Assembly: GCA_905235355.1 (NCBI GenBank)
Contig: CAJOLM010000012.1
Coordinates: forward strand, 1 to 15,653
Direction of reading: 5' to 3'
DNA from: an uncultured Elusimicrobiales bacterium
GTDB taxonomy: Bacteria > Elusimicrobiota > Elusimicrobia > Elusimicrobiales > Elusimicrobiaceae
DNA: 15,653 bases
The notes beneath the pieces are model-generated. The model did not search any database, had not been told where the DNA came from, and worked only from the letters and a program-made list of their open reading frames with translations. The position numbers and the translations under genes are program-made. Positions 6,933 to 14,015 of this stretch are shown here, in pieces (positions within the stretch are counted from its first letter, which is position 1; the number at the start of each line of letters is the position of its first letter).

Positions 6933-6947
6933 GCCCAGGAGGCGCCT

Positions 6948-7832
6948 ATGTTTACCGGAGTATATACAGCACTAGCCACCCCTTTTACTACCGAGGGGAA
7001 AATAGATTTTGCAGCACTGGAAGTTTTACTGGAAAAACAAATTAAGTCCGGCATTGACGGGTTAGTTTTATTAGGAACCACCGCCGAAGCAGCCACCATG
7101 GACGAAGCAGAAAAAGACGAGCTTTTGTGCGCCGCTATCAAACAGATTAATCACCGCGTGAAAGTAATTATCGGCACTGGCACCAATTGCACGCGCACCA
7201 TGCTCAAAAATACAGAGGCCGCACTCAAACACAATCCCGACGGTGTACTCATTGTTACTCCGTATTATAATAAGCCCAATCCGTCCGGGCTGATTGAACA
7301 TTACCGCCAAGCGGCCCAATTAGGTGCACCCATTGTGCTGTATCATATTCCGGGGCGCACCGGGCTAAAATTACCGCCTGCCGTGCTAAAAGATTTGCTG
7401 GAACAAGTGCCGCAAATTAAAGCGGTCAAAGAGTCTGATTATGATATGTCACAAGTGACAGATACCGCCGTACATTTTGCCAAAAAAATAAATTATTTAT
7501 GCGGCAATGATGATTTGTTTCCGCAGTATTTAGCGCTGCATGCTTCGGGCATTATTAGTGCCGCAGCCAATGTGCTGGCACCCGCTTTTGTCAAAATGCA
7601 TGCCGCTTGGCAAAAGGGAAATACCGAGCAGACTTTTAGCATTTTTTCCAAAGCCTACCCGCTGATTAAAGCGTGTTACACAGAAACAAATCCCACCTGC
7701 GTAAAATACTTACTTTCGCGCTTGGGTGTCGGCGGGGAAACGGTGCGCTTGCCGTTAGGCCCCGTCTCCGATGCGCACAAAAAACAAGTAGACGAAATTT
7801 TGCAAAGCACGGACAAATCTCTTTTGATTTAG
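6948..7832 (+). CDS. dapA: 4-hydroxy-tetrahydrodipicolinate synthase DapA
   Basis: Condenses pyruvate with aspartate semialdehyde, the first committed step of lysine/DAP synthesis, in the cytoplasm. The 294-residue TIM barrel is of normal length. Catalytic residues fall at the E. coli positions: Schiff-base lysine K161 in AVKES, T44-T45 in GTTAE, Y106 in TPYYNKP, and Y132 and R137 in YHIPGRTG. Small departures from the usual pattern are GTTAEAATM (usually GTTGE) and YHIPGRTG (usually YNVPxRTG). The start is the ATG at 6948, five bases after a perfect AGGAGG. An in-frame GTG at 6927 would place the ribosome site inside the gene and adds no conserved residues. It is the first gene of dapA-asd-dapB-murC. 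Other lyases of the family (NanA, KDG aldolase) are less likely given the neighbours. Confidence 0.96.
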   Translation: MFTGVYTALATPFTTEGKIDFAALEVLLEKQIKSGIDGLVLLGTTAEAATMDEAEKDELLCAAIKQINHRVKVIIGTGTNCTRTMLKNTEAALKHNPDGVLIVTPYYNKPNPSGLIEHYRQAAQLGAPIVLYHIPGRTGLKLPPAVLKDLLEQVPQIKAVKESDYDMSQVTDTAVHFAKKINYLCGNDDLFPQYLALHASGIISAAANVLAPAFVKMHAAWQKGNTEQTFSIFSKAYPLIKACYTETNPTCVKYLLSRLGVGGETVRLPLGPVSDAHKKQVDEILQSTDKSLLI

Positions 7833-7839
7833 GAGTGTT

Positions 7840-8718
7840 ATGAAAACAGTTGGCATTGTCGGAATTAATGGCATGGTCGGGCAAAAACTGCTTGCACAAT
7901 TAAAGCAAGTAAAAACGCCCTTTGAACTGAAAACTTTTGGCCGGCAGGATACTATCCCCGCGCTGGACATTGCCGTTTTATGCACAGATAATGCAGACAG
8001 CGTGCGCCTGGTAAGCGAGCTAAAAGACCGCGTGAAATTTATAGTGGATATGTCGGCGCAGTTTCGCCAAGAGCCCAATGTGCCGCTGGTAATCCCGGAG
8101 ATTAATCCGGGGGCTATTACAGAAGCCTCACATCTAATTGCCAGCCCCAATTGCACGACGACCGGACTCGTCATGACGCTTAAACCGCTGCTGGCTCATT
8201 ACACGCTGACAGAAGTATTTTTCTGCTCGTACCAAGCCATTAGCGGCGGCGGGAAAAAACTGCTGGAGCAGTTCCGCACACCCGGCTCTTTGTATGAAAA
8301 TAATTGCGTACCGCTCATTGGCTCTATTCAAGAGAACGGATTTACTTCTGAGGAATTAAAAGGCCTGTATGAAACGCGCAAAATTTTGGATTTGCCGCAC
8401 ATCAAAGTATACCCTCACACGGTGCGTGTGGCGGTGGAAAACGCGCATAGTTTAGGCGTAACGCTCAAAGCCAAAGAAAATTTTGATTTGTCGCAAGTGA
8501 AAAAATTGTGGAATAATTTTCCTAATTTAAAATATAGCGAAGACGTCCTCACTCCCAAGCAAGTTAGCGGACAAGAAACGACGTATGCTTGCCGCTTGCG
8601 CCGCGACACCGAGGAGCCGAACATTATTCACTATTTTGTAACCTTTGATAATTTGCTCAAAGGAGCGTCTATGAACGCGCGACAAATTGTGGAGCTTTTA
8701 CTGGAGAAATTTTTGTGA
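7840..8718 (+). CDS. asd: Aspartate-semialdehyde dehydrogenase, short form
   Basis: Reduces aspartyl phosphate with NADPH to aspartate semialdehyde, the substrate of the adjacent dapA product. Visible features are a nucleotide-binding loop GINGMVGQ (8-15), the catalytic cysteine C105 in ASPNCTTT, QAISGGGKK (132-140), the ETRKIL block (178-183), and the substrate arginine R196 and catalytic histidine H203 in RVAVENAHS. At 292 residues it is clearly shorter than the usual 330-370. Most of the loss is in the nucleotide-binding domain between the glycine loop and ALDIAVLC (residues 15-47). Key residues remain, so it is probably active. The start ATG follows AGGAG (7831-7835), which overlaps the dapA stop. 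The stop overlaps the dapB start (GTGA), implying translational coupling. Confidence 0.93.
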   Translation: MKTVGIVGINGMVGQKLLAQLKQVKTPFELKTFGRQDTIPALDIAVLCTDNADSVRLVSELKDRVKFIVDMSAQFRQEPNVPLVIPEINPGAITEASHLIASPNCTTTGLVMTLKPLLAHYTLTEVFFCSYQAISGGGKKLLEQFRTPGSLYENNCVPLIGSIQENGFTSEELKGLYETRKILDLPHIKVYPHTVRVAVENAHSLGVTLKAKENFDLSQVKKLWNNFPNLKYSEDVLTPKQVSGQETTYACRLRRDTEEPNIIHYFVTFDNLLKGASMNARQIVELLLEKFL

Positions 8719-9413
8719 AAAAATCAGGTATCAAAAAAGTAATCATCAACGGCGCAGCGGGTAAAATGGGCCAAGCTATCGCGCGCCTTATTAAAGAAAA
8801 TCCGCAGCTAGAGCTGGAAATAGCCGGCGGACGGGAGCCAGGTGACGGCTTTGATATGCACGGCGATATCATTATTGATTTTTCTTCGCCCGAAGGCGCG
8901 CAAGATGCGTTTAATTGGGCTAAAGAGCACAAGGCCGCCTGTTTAATCGGCACGACCAATTTGCCGGAGCGTTTTTTGTTTCAAATGCAAGAGGAGCACA
9001 AAATCCCGCTTTTCTATGCGCCTAATGTCAGTTTAAGTGTGTATTTCTTTGGGCAGCTGCTGCAAAAAGCATCTCAAATGTACGCCGGATATGACCGTGC
9101 GCTGCACGAAATTCATCACACGCATAAAAAAGATGCGCCGTCCGGCACGGCTAAAAAACTGGCTGAATTAATCAATTTCCCGGTGGAAAAAATTACATAT
9201 GAGCGCGTGGGCGAAGTGCCCGGCACACATCAGCTCATGTTAACCACACCGTATGATAAAATTACTTTAACGCACGAGGCGGCAAGCCGGGATTTATTTG
9301 CCGCTTCTGCCGTGCAAATTGCCGCATGGCTCGTCAAACGCCCGGCGGGATTTTACACCATGTCAGATTATGCAAAAGCCGTTTTAAAACTCTGTAAAAA
9401 AGGACAGAACTAA
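8715..9413 (+). CDS. dapB: 4-hydroxy-tetrahydrodipicolinate reductase DapB
   Basis: Reduces the DapA product to tetrahydrodipicolinate using NAD(P)H. The 232-residue protein is slightly short for the family. It shows the nucleotide-binding GAAGKMGQ (13-20), IDFSSPEG (54-61), GTTN (79-82), APNVSLSV (102-109, usually APNxSxGV) and the catalytic/substrate block HHTHKKDAPSGT (134-145). The GTG start at 8715 shares bases with the asd stop (GTGA) and has GGAG at 8703-8706. An ATG start is not available nearby in frame. Third gene of the dap unit; the murC start follows after one base. Confidence 0.95.
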   Translation: MKKSGIKKVIINGAAGKMGQAIARLIKENPQLELEIAGGREPGDGFDMHGDIIIDFSSPEGAQDAFNWAKEHKAACLIGTTNLPERFLFQMQEEHKIPLFYAPNVSLSVYFFGQLLQKASQMYAGYDRALHEIHHTHKKDAPSGTAKKLAELINFPVEKITYERVGEVPGTHQLMLTTPYDKITLTHEAASRDLFAASAVQIAAWLVKRPAGFYTMSDYAKAVLKLCKKGQN

Positions 9414-9414
9414 T

Positions 9415-10836
9415 ATGAAAATTCATTTTGTAGGTATTGGCGGGGTGGGCATGAGCGCGTTGGCGCAACTGCACGCCATGGGCGGAGACACGGTCACCGG
9501 GTCAGACCGCTTAATCAGCAAAGGATACAATGATTTAGCGTTGTGGGATTATTTAAAAAAATTAAACATTAAACTTTTTCCGCAGGACGGAAGCGGCCTG
9601 GATAAAGACACGGATTTAGTGATTTTATCCTCTGCCATCGAAAGTGACAACCCGGAAATCAAAAAAGCCAAAGAGCTGGATATCCCGACGATGCACCGCT
9701 CTGAGCTGCTGGCCAAACACGTGGCCGAACACCGCACCATTGCCGTTTCCGGCACCAGCGGCAAAAGCACCACCACCGCCATGGTGTATGAAATTTTGGC
9801 ATACGCGGGCAAGAGTCCGTCCGTCATTACGGGCGCGGCTATTTTATCGCTGCAAAAAGAGCAGGGCGTTTTTGGAAATGTGTATAAAGGCGCGTCTGAT
9901 TTGCTCGTGATTGAAGCAGACGAAAGTGACGGCTCTATCGTCAAATACCAGCCGTTTTTGGGCCTGTGTTTAAACTTGCGCAAAGACCACAAGGAAATTG
10001 ATGTACTGCAAGGTTTCTTTACCCAATTTGTCAAAAACTGCCAAAAAGCTATCGTCAATGTAGAAGAAGACAACTTAAAAGCAGCCGGCGCCGGGTGCAA
10101 AACATTTGGCTTACACCAAGGTGATATTCACCCGGAAAATATACGCGCAAACGGCTTTGGCTCTGACTTTGAAATCAACGGACAGAAATTTCACTTAAAT
10201 ATCCCGGGGCTGCACAATATTGCCAATGCTACCGCCGCTGTGGCTGCCACGCTGGAGTGTGAGGTAGATTTGAAAACTGCCGCCGCCGCGCTGGAAAAAT
10301 TTTCCGGCGTTGCGCGCCGCTTTGCTTCCATTGGTAGCTACAATAACATTGAAGTCATTGACGATTTTGCACACAATCCGCACAAATTGCACGCCACGAT
10401 TGATGCGGCGCACTTGCGCGGCAAACGCGTGCTGGCATTCTATCAGCCGCATGCGTTTACGTCTATTAAACTGCTAACGCCGGAATTTGTGGAAAACTTG
10501 AGCCAATGCATTGGCCCGAGTGACGGCCTGTGGCTGACCGAAGTGTATTATCCGGGCGGCACAATCCCCGAAGGGGTTACAAGCAAAAGCGTGTATGAAG
10601 GCTTAAAGGCCAACGGCGTGCCTGTGCATTTTGATGCGTGCCGCGAGAAATTGCTTGCCGATATGGCAGCTGCGGCGCAACCGGGTGATATCCTGTTGGT
10701 ACTGGGCGCACGCGATCCAACGCTGACAGACTTTGCCAAAAAACTTTTGCACGCAGTAGAAAAAAAGCAGAAGGCCAATTGCGCTTGCCAACAGTGTATG
10801 CTGGGCAACTGCTGCATGGCGTATCAGAACCGGTAA
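9415..10836 (+). CDS. murC: MurC-like UDP-MurNAc--L-alanine ligase, variant motifs
   Basis: Mur ligase that most probably joins L-alanine to UDP-N-acetylmuramate, the first stem-peptide step. It has an N-terminal Rossmann loop GIGGVGMSALA (7-17) of MurC/Mpl type, an ATP loop GTSGKST (113-119), EADESDGS (167-174), a metal-binding DH (191-192), GVARRF (298-303), DDFAHNP (316-322) and YQPHAFTS (343-350). Several motifs depart from canonical MurC: GTHGKTT is GTSGKST, DDYGHHP is DDFAHNP, and GAGD is GARD (431-434). The GVxRRF and QPHxxT motifs favour MurC; DDFAH recalls Mpl, the muropeptide-recycling ligase. The last 18 residues hold five cysteines (C456, C458, C461, C466, C467), which is odd for a Mur ligase. 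It is the last gene of the dapA unit, one base after dapB. The 3' end overlaps the convergent pilin gene by 13 bp. Confidence 0.85.
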   Translation: MKIHFVGIGGVGMSALAQLHAMGGDTVTGSDRLISKGYNDLALWDYLKKLNIKLFPQDGSGLDKDTDLVILSSAIESDNPEIKKAKELDIPTMHRSELLAKHVAEHRTIAVSGTSGKSTTTAMVYEILAYAGKSPSVITGAAILSLQKEQGVFGNVYKGASDLLVIEADESDGSIVKYQPFLGLCLNLRKDHKEIDVLQGFFTQFVKNCQKAIVNVEEDNLKAAGAGCKTFGLHQGDIHPENIRANGFGSDFEINGQKFHLNIPGLHNIANATAAVAATLECEVDLKTAAAALEKFSGVARRFASIGSYNNIEVIDDFAHNPHKLHATIDAAHLRGKRVLAFYQPHAFTSIKLLTPEFVENLSQCIGPSDGLWLTEVYYPGGTIPEGVTSKSVYEGLKANGVPVHFDACREKLLADMAAAAQPGDILLVLGARDPTLTDFAKKLLHAVEKKQKANCACQQCMLGNCCMAYQNR

Positions 10837-11327
10837 GTATTATAGTCACCGGTAGCGCTTCCTACGCTCTTACCGGATACAGCTTTGCATACATTGTTAG
10901 CCCGGGTGTTTGTGGCTGTTGCATAACAGACACGCGCATTATCCCAACCTGTACCATCTAAATCAGCGTGTGCATACGCTACAATAAGTAGCACTTCTGG
11001 CAAGCGGCTATCGTATATATATACAGATGAGGGTTGAGAGCCGTTATATTTTACCAACACTAACTCCCAACCTTGAGAGTTTGTCAGAGTAGGACCAGAC
11101 ACACTCCCTTCAAAAGACAAGGACAAATTATCCCAATTCTGTGTATATTCCCCGTTTGCCAAATAATATTCCTCTTGTGCGGTTTTGACCGCTGCACCTA
11201 ATGTCATTAGTTGTGCCATACGCGTTTTATCCACCGCTTTTTGATATTGCGGCAGCGCGACAGCAGACAATATGCCGATACTCAGCACGACAACAAGTAG
11301 TTCAATAAGTGTAAATGCTCGTTTCAT
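10824..11327 (-). CDS. Type IV pilin-like protein
   Basis: A complete 167-residue prepilin. It has a very short leader MKRA, then the cut site A|FTLIELLVVV, Glu at mature position 5, and a helix ending ALPQYQKAVDKTR, almost the same as in the partial pilin at 2-493. The globular part ends with a two-cysteine loop (VCYATATN...NVCKAVSG) as in the D-region of major pilins, and the protein closes with YNTYRF. The start is fixed at 11327 by AAAAGGAG seven bases upstream and by the short leader; the open frame upstream is poly-A-encoded and not credible. It has its own strong promoter and no pilus-assembly gene beside it. Its end overlaps murC by 13 bp with no terminator between them. Whether it is a major pilin or an accessory subunit cannot be told. 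Confidence 0.93.
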   Translation of the reverse strand: MKRAFTLIELLVVVLSIGILSAVALPQYQKAVDKTRMAQLMTLGAAVKTAQEEYYLANGEYTQNWDNLSLSFEGSVSGPTLTNSQGWELVLVKYNGSQPSSVYIYDSRLPEVLLIVAYAHADLDGTGWDNARVCYATATNTRANNVCKAVSGKSVGSATGDYNTYRF

Positions 11328-11365
11328 GTTTTTCTCCTTTTGTAATTTTGCTACCATACCCCCGT

Positions 11366-11393
11366 ATTGTACCAAAAAAAAAAAACAAGTCAA
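11366..11393 (-). promoter_or_regulatory. Pilin promoter with a 12-T homopolymer in the spacer
   Basis: On the minus strand, TTGACT (11393-11388) and TACAAT (11371-11366), each a 5 of 6 match to consensus, are separated by 16 bases. Twelve of the spacer bases are an unbroken T run (A run at 11374-11385 on the plus strand). The start would fall near 11359, about 31 bases before the ATG. A homopolymer of this length can slip during replication and change the spacer, and so promoter strength. Confidence 0.75.
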
Positions 11394-11403
11394 GCCCTAT
11401 TTT

Positions 11404-11421
11404 CTGCGCCCTACTGCGCCC
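11404..11421. repeat. Tandem 8-bp direct repeat with 10-bp period upstream of the pilin promoter
   Basis: CTGCGCCC at 11404-11411 and again at 11414-11421 (GGGCGCAG twice on the minus strand). The two copies are spaced one helical turn apart and lie about 45 to 62 bases upstream of the predicted pilin transcription start. The position fits a site for an activator or other regulator. No protein can be named. Confidence 0.4.
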
Positions 11422-11444
11422 CCTTTTTTCGTCAACCACATAAC

Positions 11445-11472
11445 AAAAACCCGCGCCGATATAGCGCGGGTT
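11445..11472 (-). terminator. Terminator of the murE-murD-dnaJ unit
   Basis: Read on the minus strand, AACCCGCGC (11472-11464) pairs perfectly with GCGCGGGTT (11456-11448) around the seven-base loop TATATCG. T bases run down to 11445. It lies 25 bases after the dnaJ stop. Confidence 0.92.
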
Positions 11473-11496
11473 ATCAGAGTTATCAGATATAATCAG

Positions 11497-12612
11497 TTAC
11501 TTTTGAAACAGTTTTTCAAAAAGACTTTTTTTGCCGCCCGTCTCTTTAGCCAGCTCCTCCAGCAGCTCTTTCTGCCGGGCAGTAGGTTTGCGCGGCACCT
11601 CAATGTGCACCTGCAGCAGCAAATCCCCAAAGCCTTTTTTGCCCAGGCGCGGCATGCCGCAGCCTTGCATTTTTAGCACCTCGCCAAATTGCGTACCTTT
11701 GGGAATAGTGACCTCTATTTCTTTGCCTTCAATCGTGGGTACTTTGATACTGCCGCCCAGCACCGCCTGCGGATAACTAATGTTAATAGGTAGCACCAAA
11801 TCGTCTCCGTCACGCTGAAAAACGGCGTGCTCTTTGACGTGCATTTCCACATATAAATCCCCATACCCGCCGCCATTGCGGCCGATATCTCCGCCGTTGG
11901 AAATACGCAGCGTTACGCCTGTGCGCACACCGGAAGGGATTTTGACTGTCAGCTTTTCTTTTACACGCTCTACACCGGAGCCGCGGCATTTTTTGCACGG
12001 TTTTTCTACCACTGTTCCTTTGCCGCCGCAATCGGGACACGTCTGGCGCATGCTAAAAAATCCTTGCTGGTATACCACCGTACCCGAGCCGTTGCACGAG
12101 CGGCACGTTTTGGTGGAGCTGCCTTCTTCCGCACCTGATCCGCCGCATACCGCGCAGCGGTCTGTGCGCGTGTAGGTGATTTCTTTTTCTAGTCCCTCAT
12201 AGGCTTGCTCCAGCGTAATTTCTACGTCGGTTTTTAAATCTTCGCCGCGTTGCGCGCGTGCTCTGCCGCCGCGTCCACCACCAAAACCACCGCCGAAAAT
12301 ATCGCCAAATACAGAGCTGAAAATATCGCCCACGTCCCCAAAGCCGGACGCATTAAACCCACCATACCCGCCGGCGCCCATATTTACGCCGTCGTGACCG
12401 TACTGGTCATACATCTGTTTTTTCTGCGGGTCGGACAGGACGGAAAACGCTTCGTTTACTTTTTTAAATTGTTCCTCGGCTTGTTTGTCGCCGGGATGTA
12501 AATCCGGGTGGCATTTCATCGCCGCTCGGCGGAAGGCAGATTTGATTTCCACCTGCGTGGACGTGCGGGAAATACCTAAAATCTCGTAGTAATCTTCTTT
12601 GATGGGGGACAT
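11497..12612 (-). CDS. dnaJ: Chaperone protein DnaJ (Hsp40)
   Basis: Co-chaperone that delivers unfolded protein to DnaK and stimulates its ATPase in the cytoplasm. The 371-residue protein is a full type I (class A) DnaJ: a J domain at about 7-70 with the HPD motif at 35-37; a Gly/Phe-rich linker (about 79-116); a cysteine-rich domain with four CxxCxGxG zinc motifs starting at C153, C170, C192 and C206; then two substrate-binding beta domains (VKIPSGVRTG, ITIPKGT-like VTIPKGTQFGEVLKMQGCGMP). The start ATG has only a weak ribosome site (GCGAG). It follows murD by 29 bases and is last before a terminator, so it is probably read with murE-murD. It is not beside dnaK or grpE, and no CIRCE-like inverted repeat is seen in the short gap upstream. 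Confidence 0.97.
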   Translation of the reverse strand: MSPIKEDYYEILGISRTSTQVEIKSAFRRAAMKCHPDLHPGDKQAEEQFKKVNEAFSVLSDPQKKQMYDQYGHDGVNMGAGGYGGFNASGFGDVGDIFSSVFGDIFGGGFGGGRGGRARAQRGEDLKTDVEITLEQAYEGLEKEITYTRTDRCAVCGGSGAEEGSSTKTCRSCNGSGTVVYQQGFFSMRQTCPDCGGKGTVVEKPCKKCRGSGVERVKEKLTVKIPSGVRTGVTLRISNGGDIGRNGGGYGDLYVEMHVKEHAVFQRDGDDLVLPINISYPQAVLGGSIKVPTIEGKEIEVTIPKGTQFGEVLKMQGCGMPRLGKKGFGDLLLQVHIEVPRKPTARQKELLEELAKETGGKKSLFEKLFQK

Positions 12613-12641
12613 AAAAACTCGCTTTATCTTTTTATATTTTA

Positions 12642-14015
12642 TTAAATTTCCAGCTGCTTCATTTTGGCAACCAGTTCTTTGAAAATGCGCCCGCGCTCCT
12701 CAAAATCTTTAAACTGGTCAAAGGATGAACACGCCGGGGACAGCAGCACAATATCGCCCTCGTGCCCGTGTGCGAGCGCATACGAAACCGCTTGCTCCAG
12801 CGTTGTGCAGCGCACCTGCGGCACCGGGGTTTTTAGCTCACGCGCTATTTTGTCCATACTTTCGCCAATGGTCAAAATGCCTTTGCAGCGCGGCGTAATT
12901 TCCGGCGCGAGCGCCGCATACGACGCACCTTTATCGCGTCCGCCCAAAATCAGCCAAATGTTTTGCTTTTTTTCAAACGCACGTAGCGCCGTAAGCGTAG
13001 AGTCAATGTTGGTTGCTTTGGAGTCATTAATAAAACGGATACCGCGCACTTTGTCACACGGTTCAATGCGGTGTTCCATGGGCTCAAAGCGGTCAAACAT
13101 ATCTTGCACCGCGTCAGCATCCACGCCCACCGCCAGCGCACACAAGGCAGCCGCCATGGCGTTTTCTACATTATGAATCCCTTTTAATTTAGGCGGACGC
13201 AAGCGGTATCCGGCACTAAAAATAATTTCATCTCCGTCGTAAAAAACATCCGTTTTTAAGCTGTGGCTTGCCTGTGTGGAAAAAGCCGACAGCTTGGCTT
13301 TTATTTCCGCAGCCAACTCCACGCACAAGGCATTACCGCCGTTGAGTACAGCAAAGTCGTTTGCGCGCTGGTTTTTAAACAAGCGGGCTTTGGCGCGTAT
13401 ATAATTTTCCATACCGCCGTGATGATCCAAATGGTCCGGCGTGATGTTTAACAGGCAGGCCACTTTCGGGCGGAAAAAGGTGCTGTCTTCTAATTGGTAG
13501 CTGGACACCTCTAGCACCAAAAAATCTTTGGTGCGGATTTGGTCTGTCACTTCCGCCACCGGACGCCCGATATTGCCGGAGACAAACACACGGCGCGGCA
13601 ATTTTTTCTCCGTCACATAATCTTGTAAAATAGCACCTAGCAGTGAGGTGGTGGTCGTTTTCCCGTTTGTCCCGCTGACAGCCAAAATGCAAATGTTTTT
13701 AGGCATAAAAGCAATTGCCATTTCCAGTTCGGAAAAAATGGGAATTTTGCGCTTGCGCGCTTCTTGCAGCACCGGGTGCTGCGGAAAAATGCCCGGGCTT
13801 TTAATAATAAATCCACACGCAAACACGCGCTCACTAATCCCGCCCGTTTCCACTTCCACGCCCGCCGGAAAATCGGGAATATGCTCGGGCTGCGTTTCTT
13901 CGCTTACCAGCACCGAAAACCCGCGCCGCGCAAGCAAGCGCGCGGCTTCGCGCCCGCTGCGGCCTAGTCCTAAAACACAAGCTTTTTGTCCGGCAAATTT
14001 TTCTGGTTTAAACAT
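12642..14015 (-). CDS. murD: UDP-MurNAc-L-alanine--D-glutamate ligase MurD
   Basis: Adds D-glutamate to UDP-MurNAc-L-Ala in cytoplasmic peptidoglycan precursor synthesis. The 457-residue protein has all MurD hallmarks: N-terminal GLGRSGREAARLL (16-28), ATP loop GTNGKTTTT (115-123), NITPDHLDHH (190-199), the candidate carbamylated lysine K209 in YIRAKARLF, FINDSKATNIDST (328-340), LILGGRDKG (355-363) and the diagnostic LLSPACSSFDQFKDFEERG (424-442). The start is taken at 14015: AGGAG lies seven bases upstream and the protein then begins just before the Rossmann strand. A longer frame to 14144 only re-reads the end of murE. It overlaps the murE stop by 8 bp, so translation is probably coupled. 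In many genomes mraY lies between murE and murD; it is absent here. Confidence 0.97.
   Translation of the reverse strand: MFKPEKFAGQKACVLGLGRSGREAARLLARRGFSVLVSEETQPEHIPDFPAGVEVETGGISERVFACGFIIKSPGIFPQHPVLQEARKRKIPIFSELEMAIAFMPKNICILAVSGTNGKTTTTSLLGAILQDYVTEKKLPRRVFVSGNIGRPVAEVTDQIRTKDFLVLEVSSYQLEDSTFFRPKVACLLNITPDHLDHHGGMENYIRAKARLFKNQRANDFAVLNGGNALCVELAAEIKAKLSAFSTQASHSLKTDVFYDGDEIIFSAGYRLRPPKLKGIHNVENAMAAALCALAVGVDADAVQDMFDRFEPMEHRIEPCDKVRGIRFINDSKATNIDSTLTALRAFEKKQNIWLILGGRDKGASYAALAPEITPRCKGILTIGESMDKIARELKTPVPQVRCTTLEQAVSYALAHGHEGDIVLLSPACSSFDQFKDFEERGRIFKELVAKMKQLEI

Noticed and set aside
6927..6947. GTG start for dapA
   Set aside because: It adds seven unconserved residues and would put the perfect AGGAGG inside the coding sequence. 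The ATG at 6948 is correctly spaced.
6905..6947. Lysine riboswitch before dapA
   Set aside because: The predicted leader is only about 37 bases, far below the size of the L box.
6851..7141. Upstream extension of the sppA reading frame by 97 codons
   Set aside because: It runs antisense through the dapA start and promoter, shows no SppA-like sequence, and a good ribosome site precedes the ATG at 6850.
9549..10100. 183-codon open frame antisense to murC
   Set aside because: murC is well supported across the whole region. The antisense translation has no recognisable domain.
10830..10876. 8-bp inverted repeat CCGGTAAG / CTTACCGG across the murC stop as a terminator
   Set aside because: The loop is over 30 bases and there is no T run on either strand. 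It lies in pilin coding sequence and is probably chance.
11328..11393. 22-codon extension of the second pilin
   Set aside because: It runs into the promoter and its T tract. A short MKRA leader with AAAAGGAG before it is what the family needs.
11471..11496. TTATCAGA repeated with a 9-bp period after dnaJ
   Set aside because: Two short copies plus a partial one, in AT-rich sequence between a stop and a terminator. Too little to call a functional repeat.
12613..12641. CIRCE/HrcA operator before dnaJ
   Set aside because: The gap is 29 bases and contains no TTAGCACTC-type inverted repeat.
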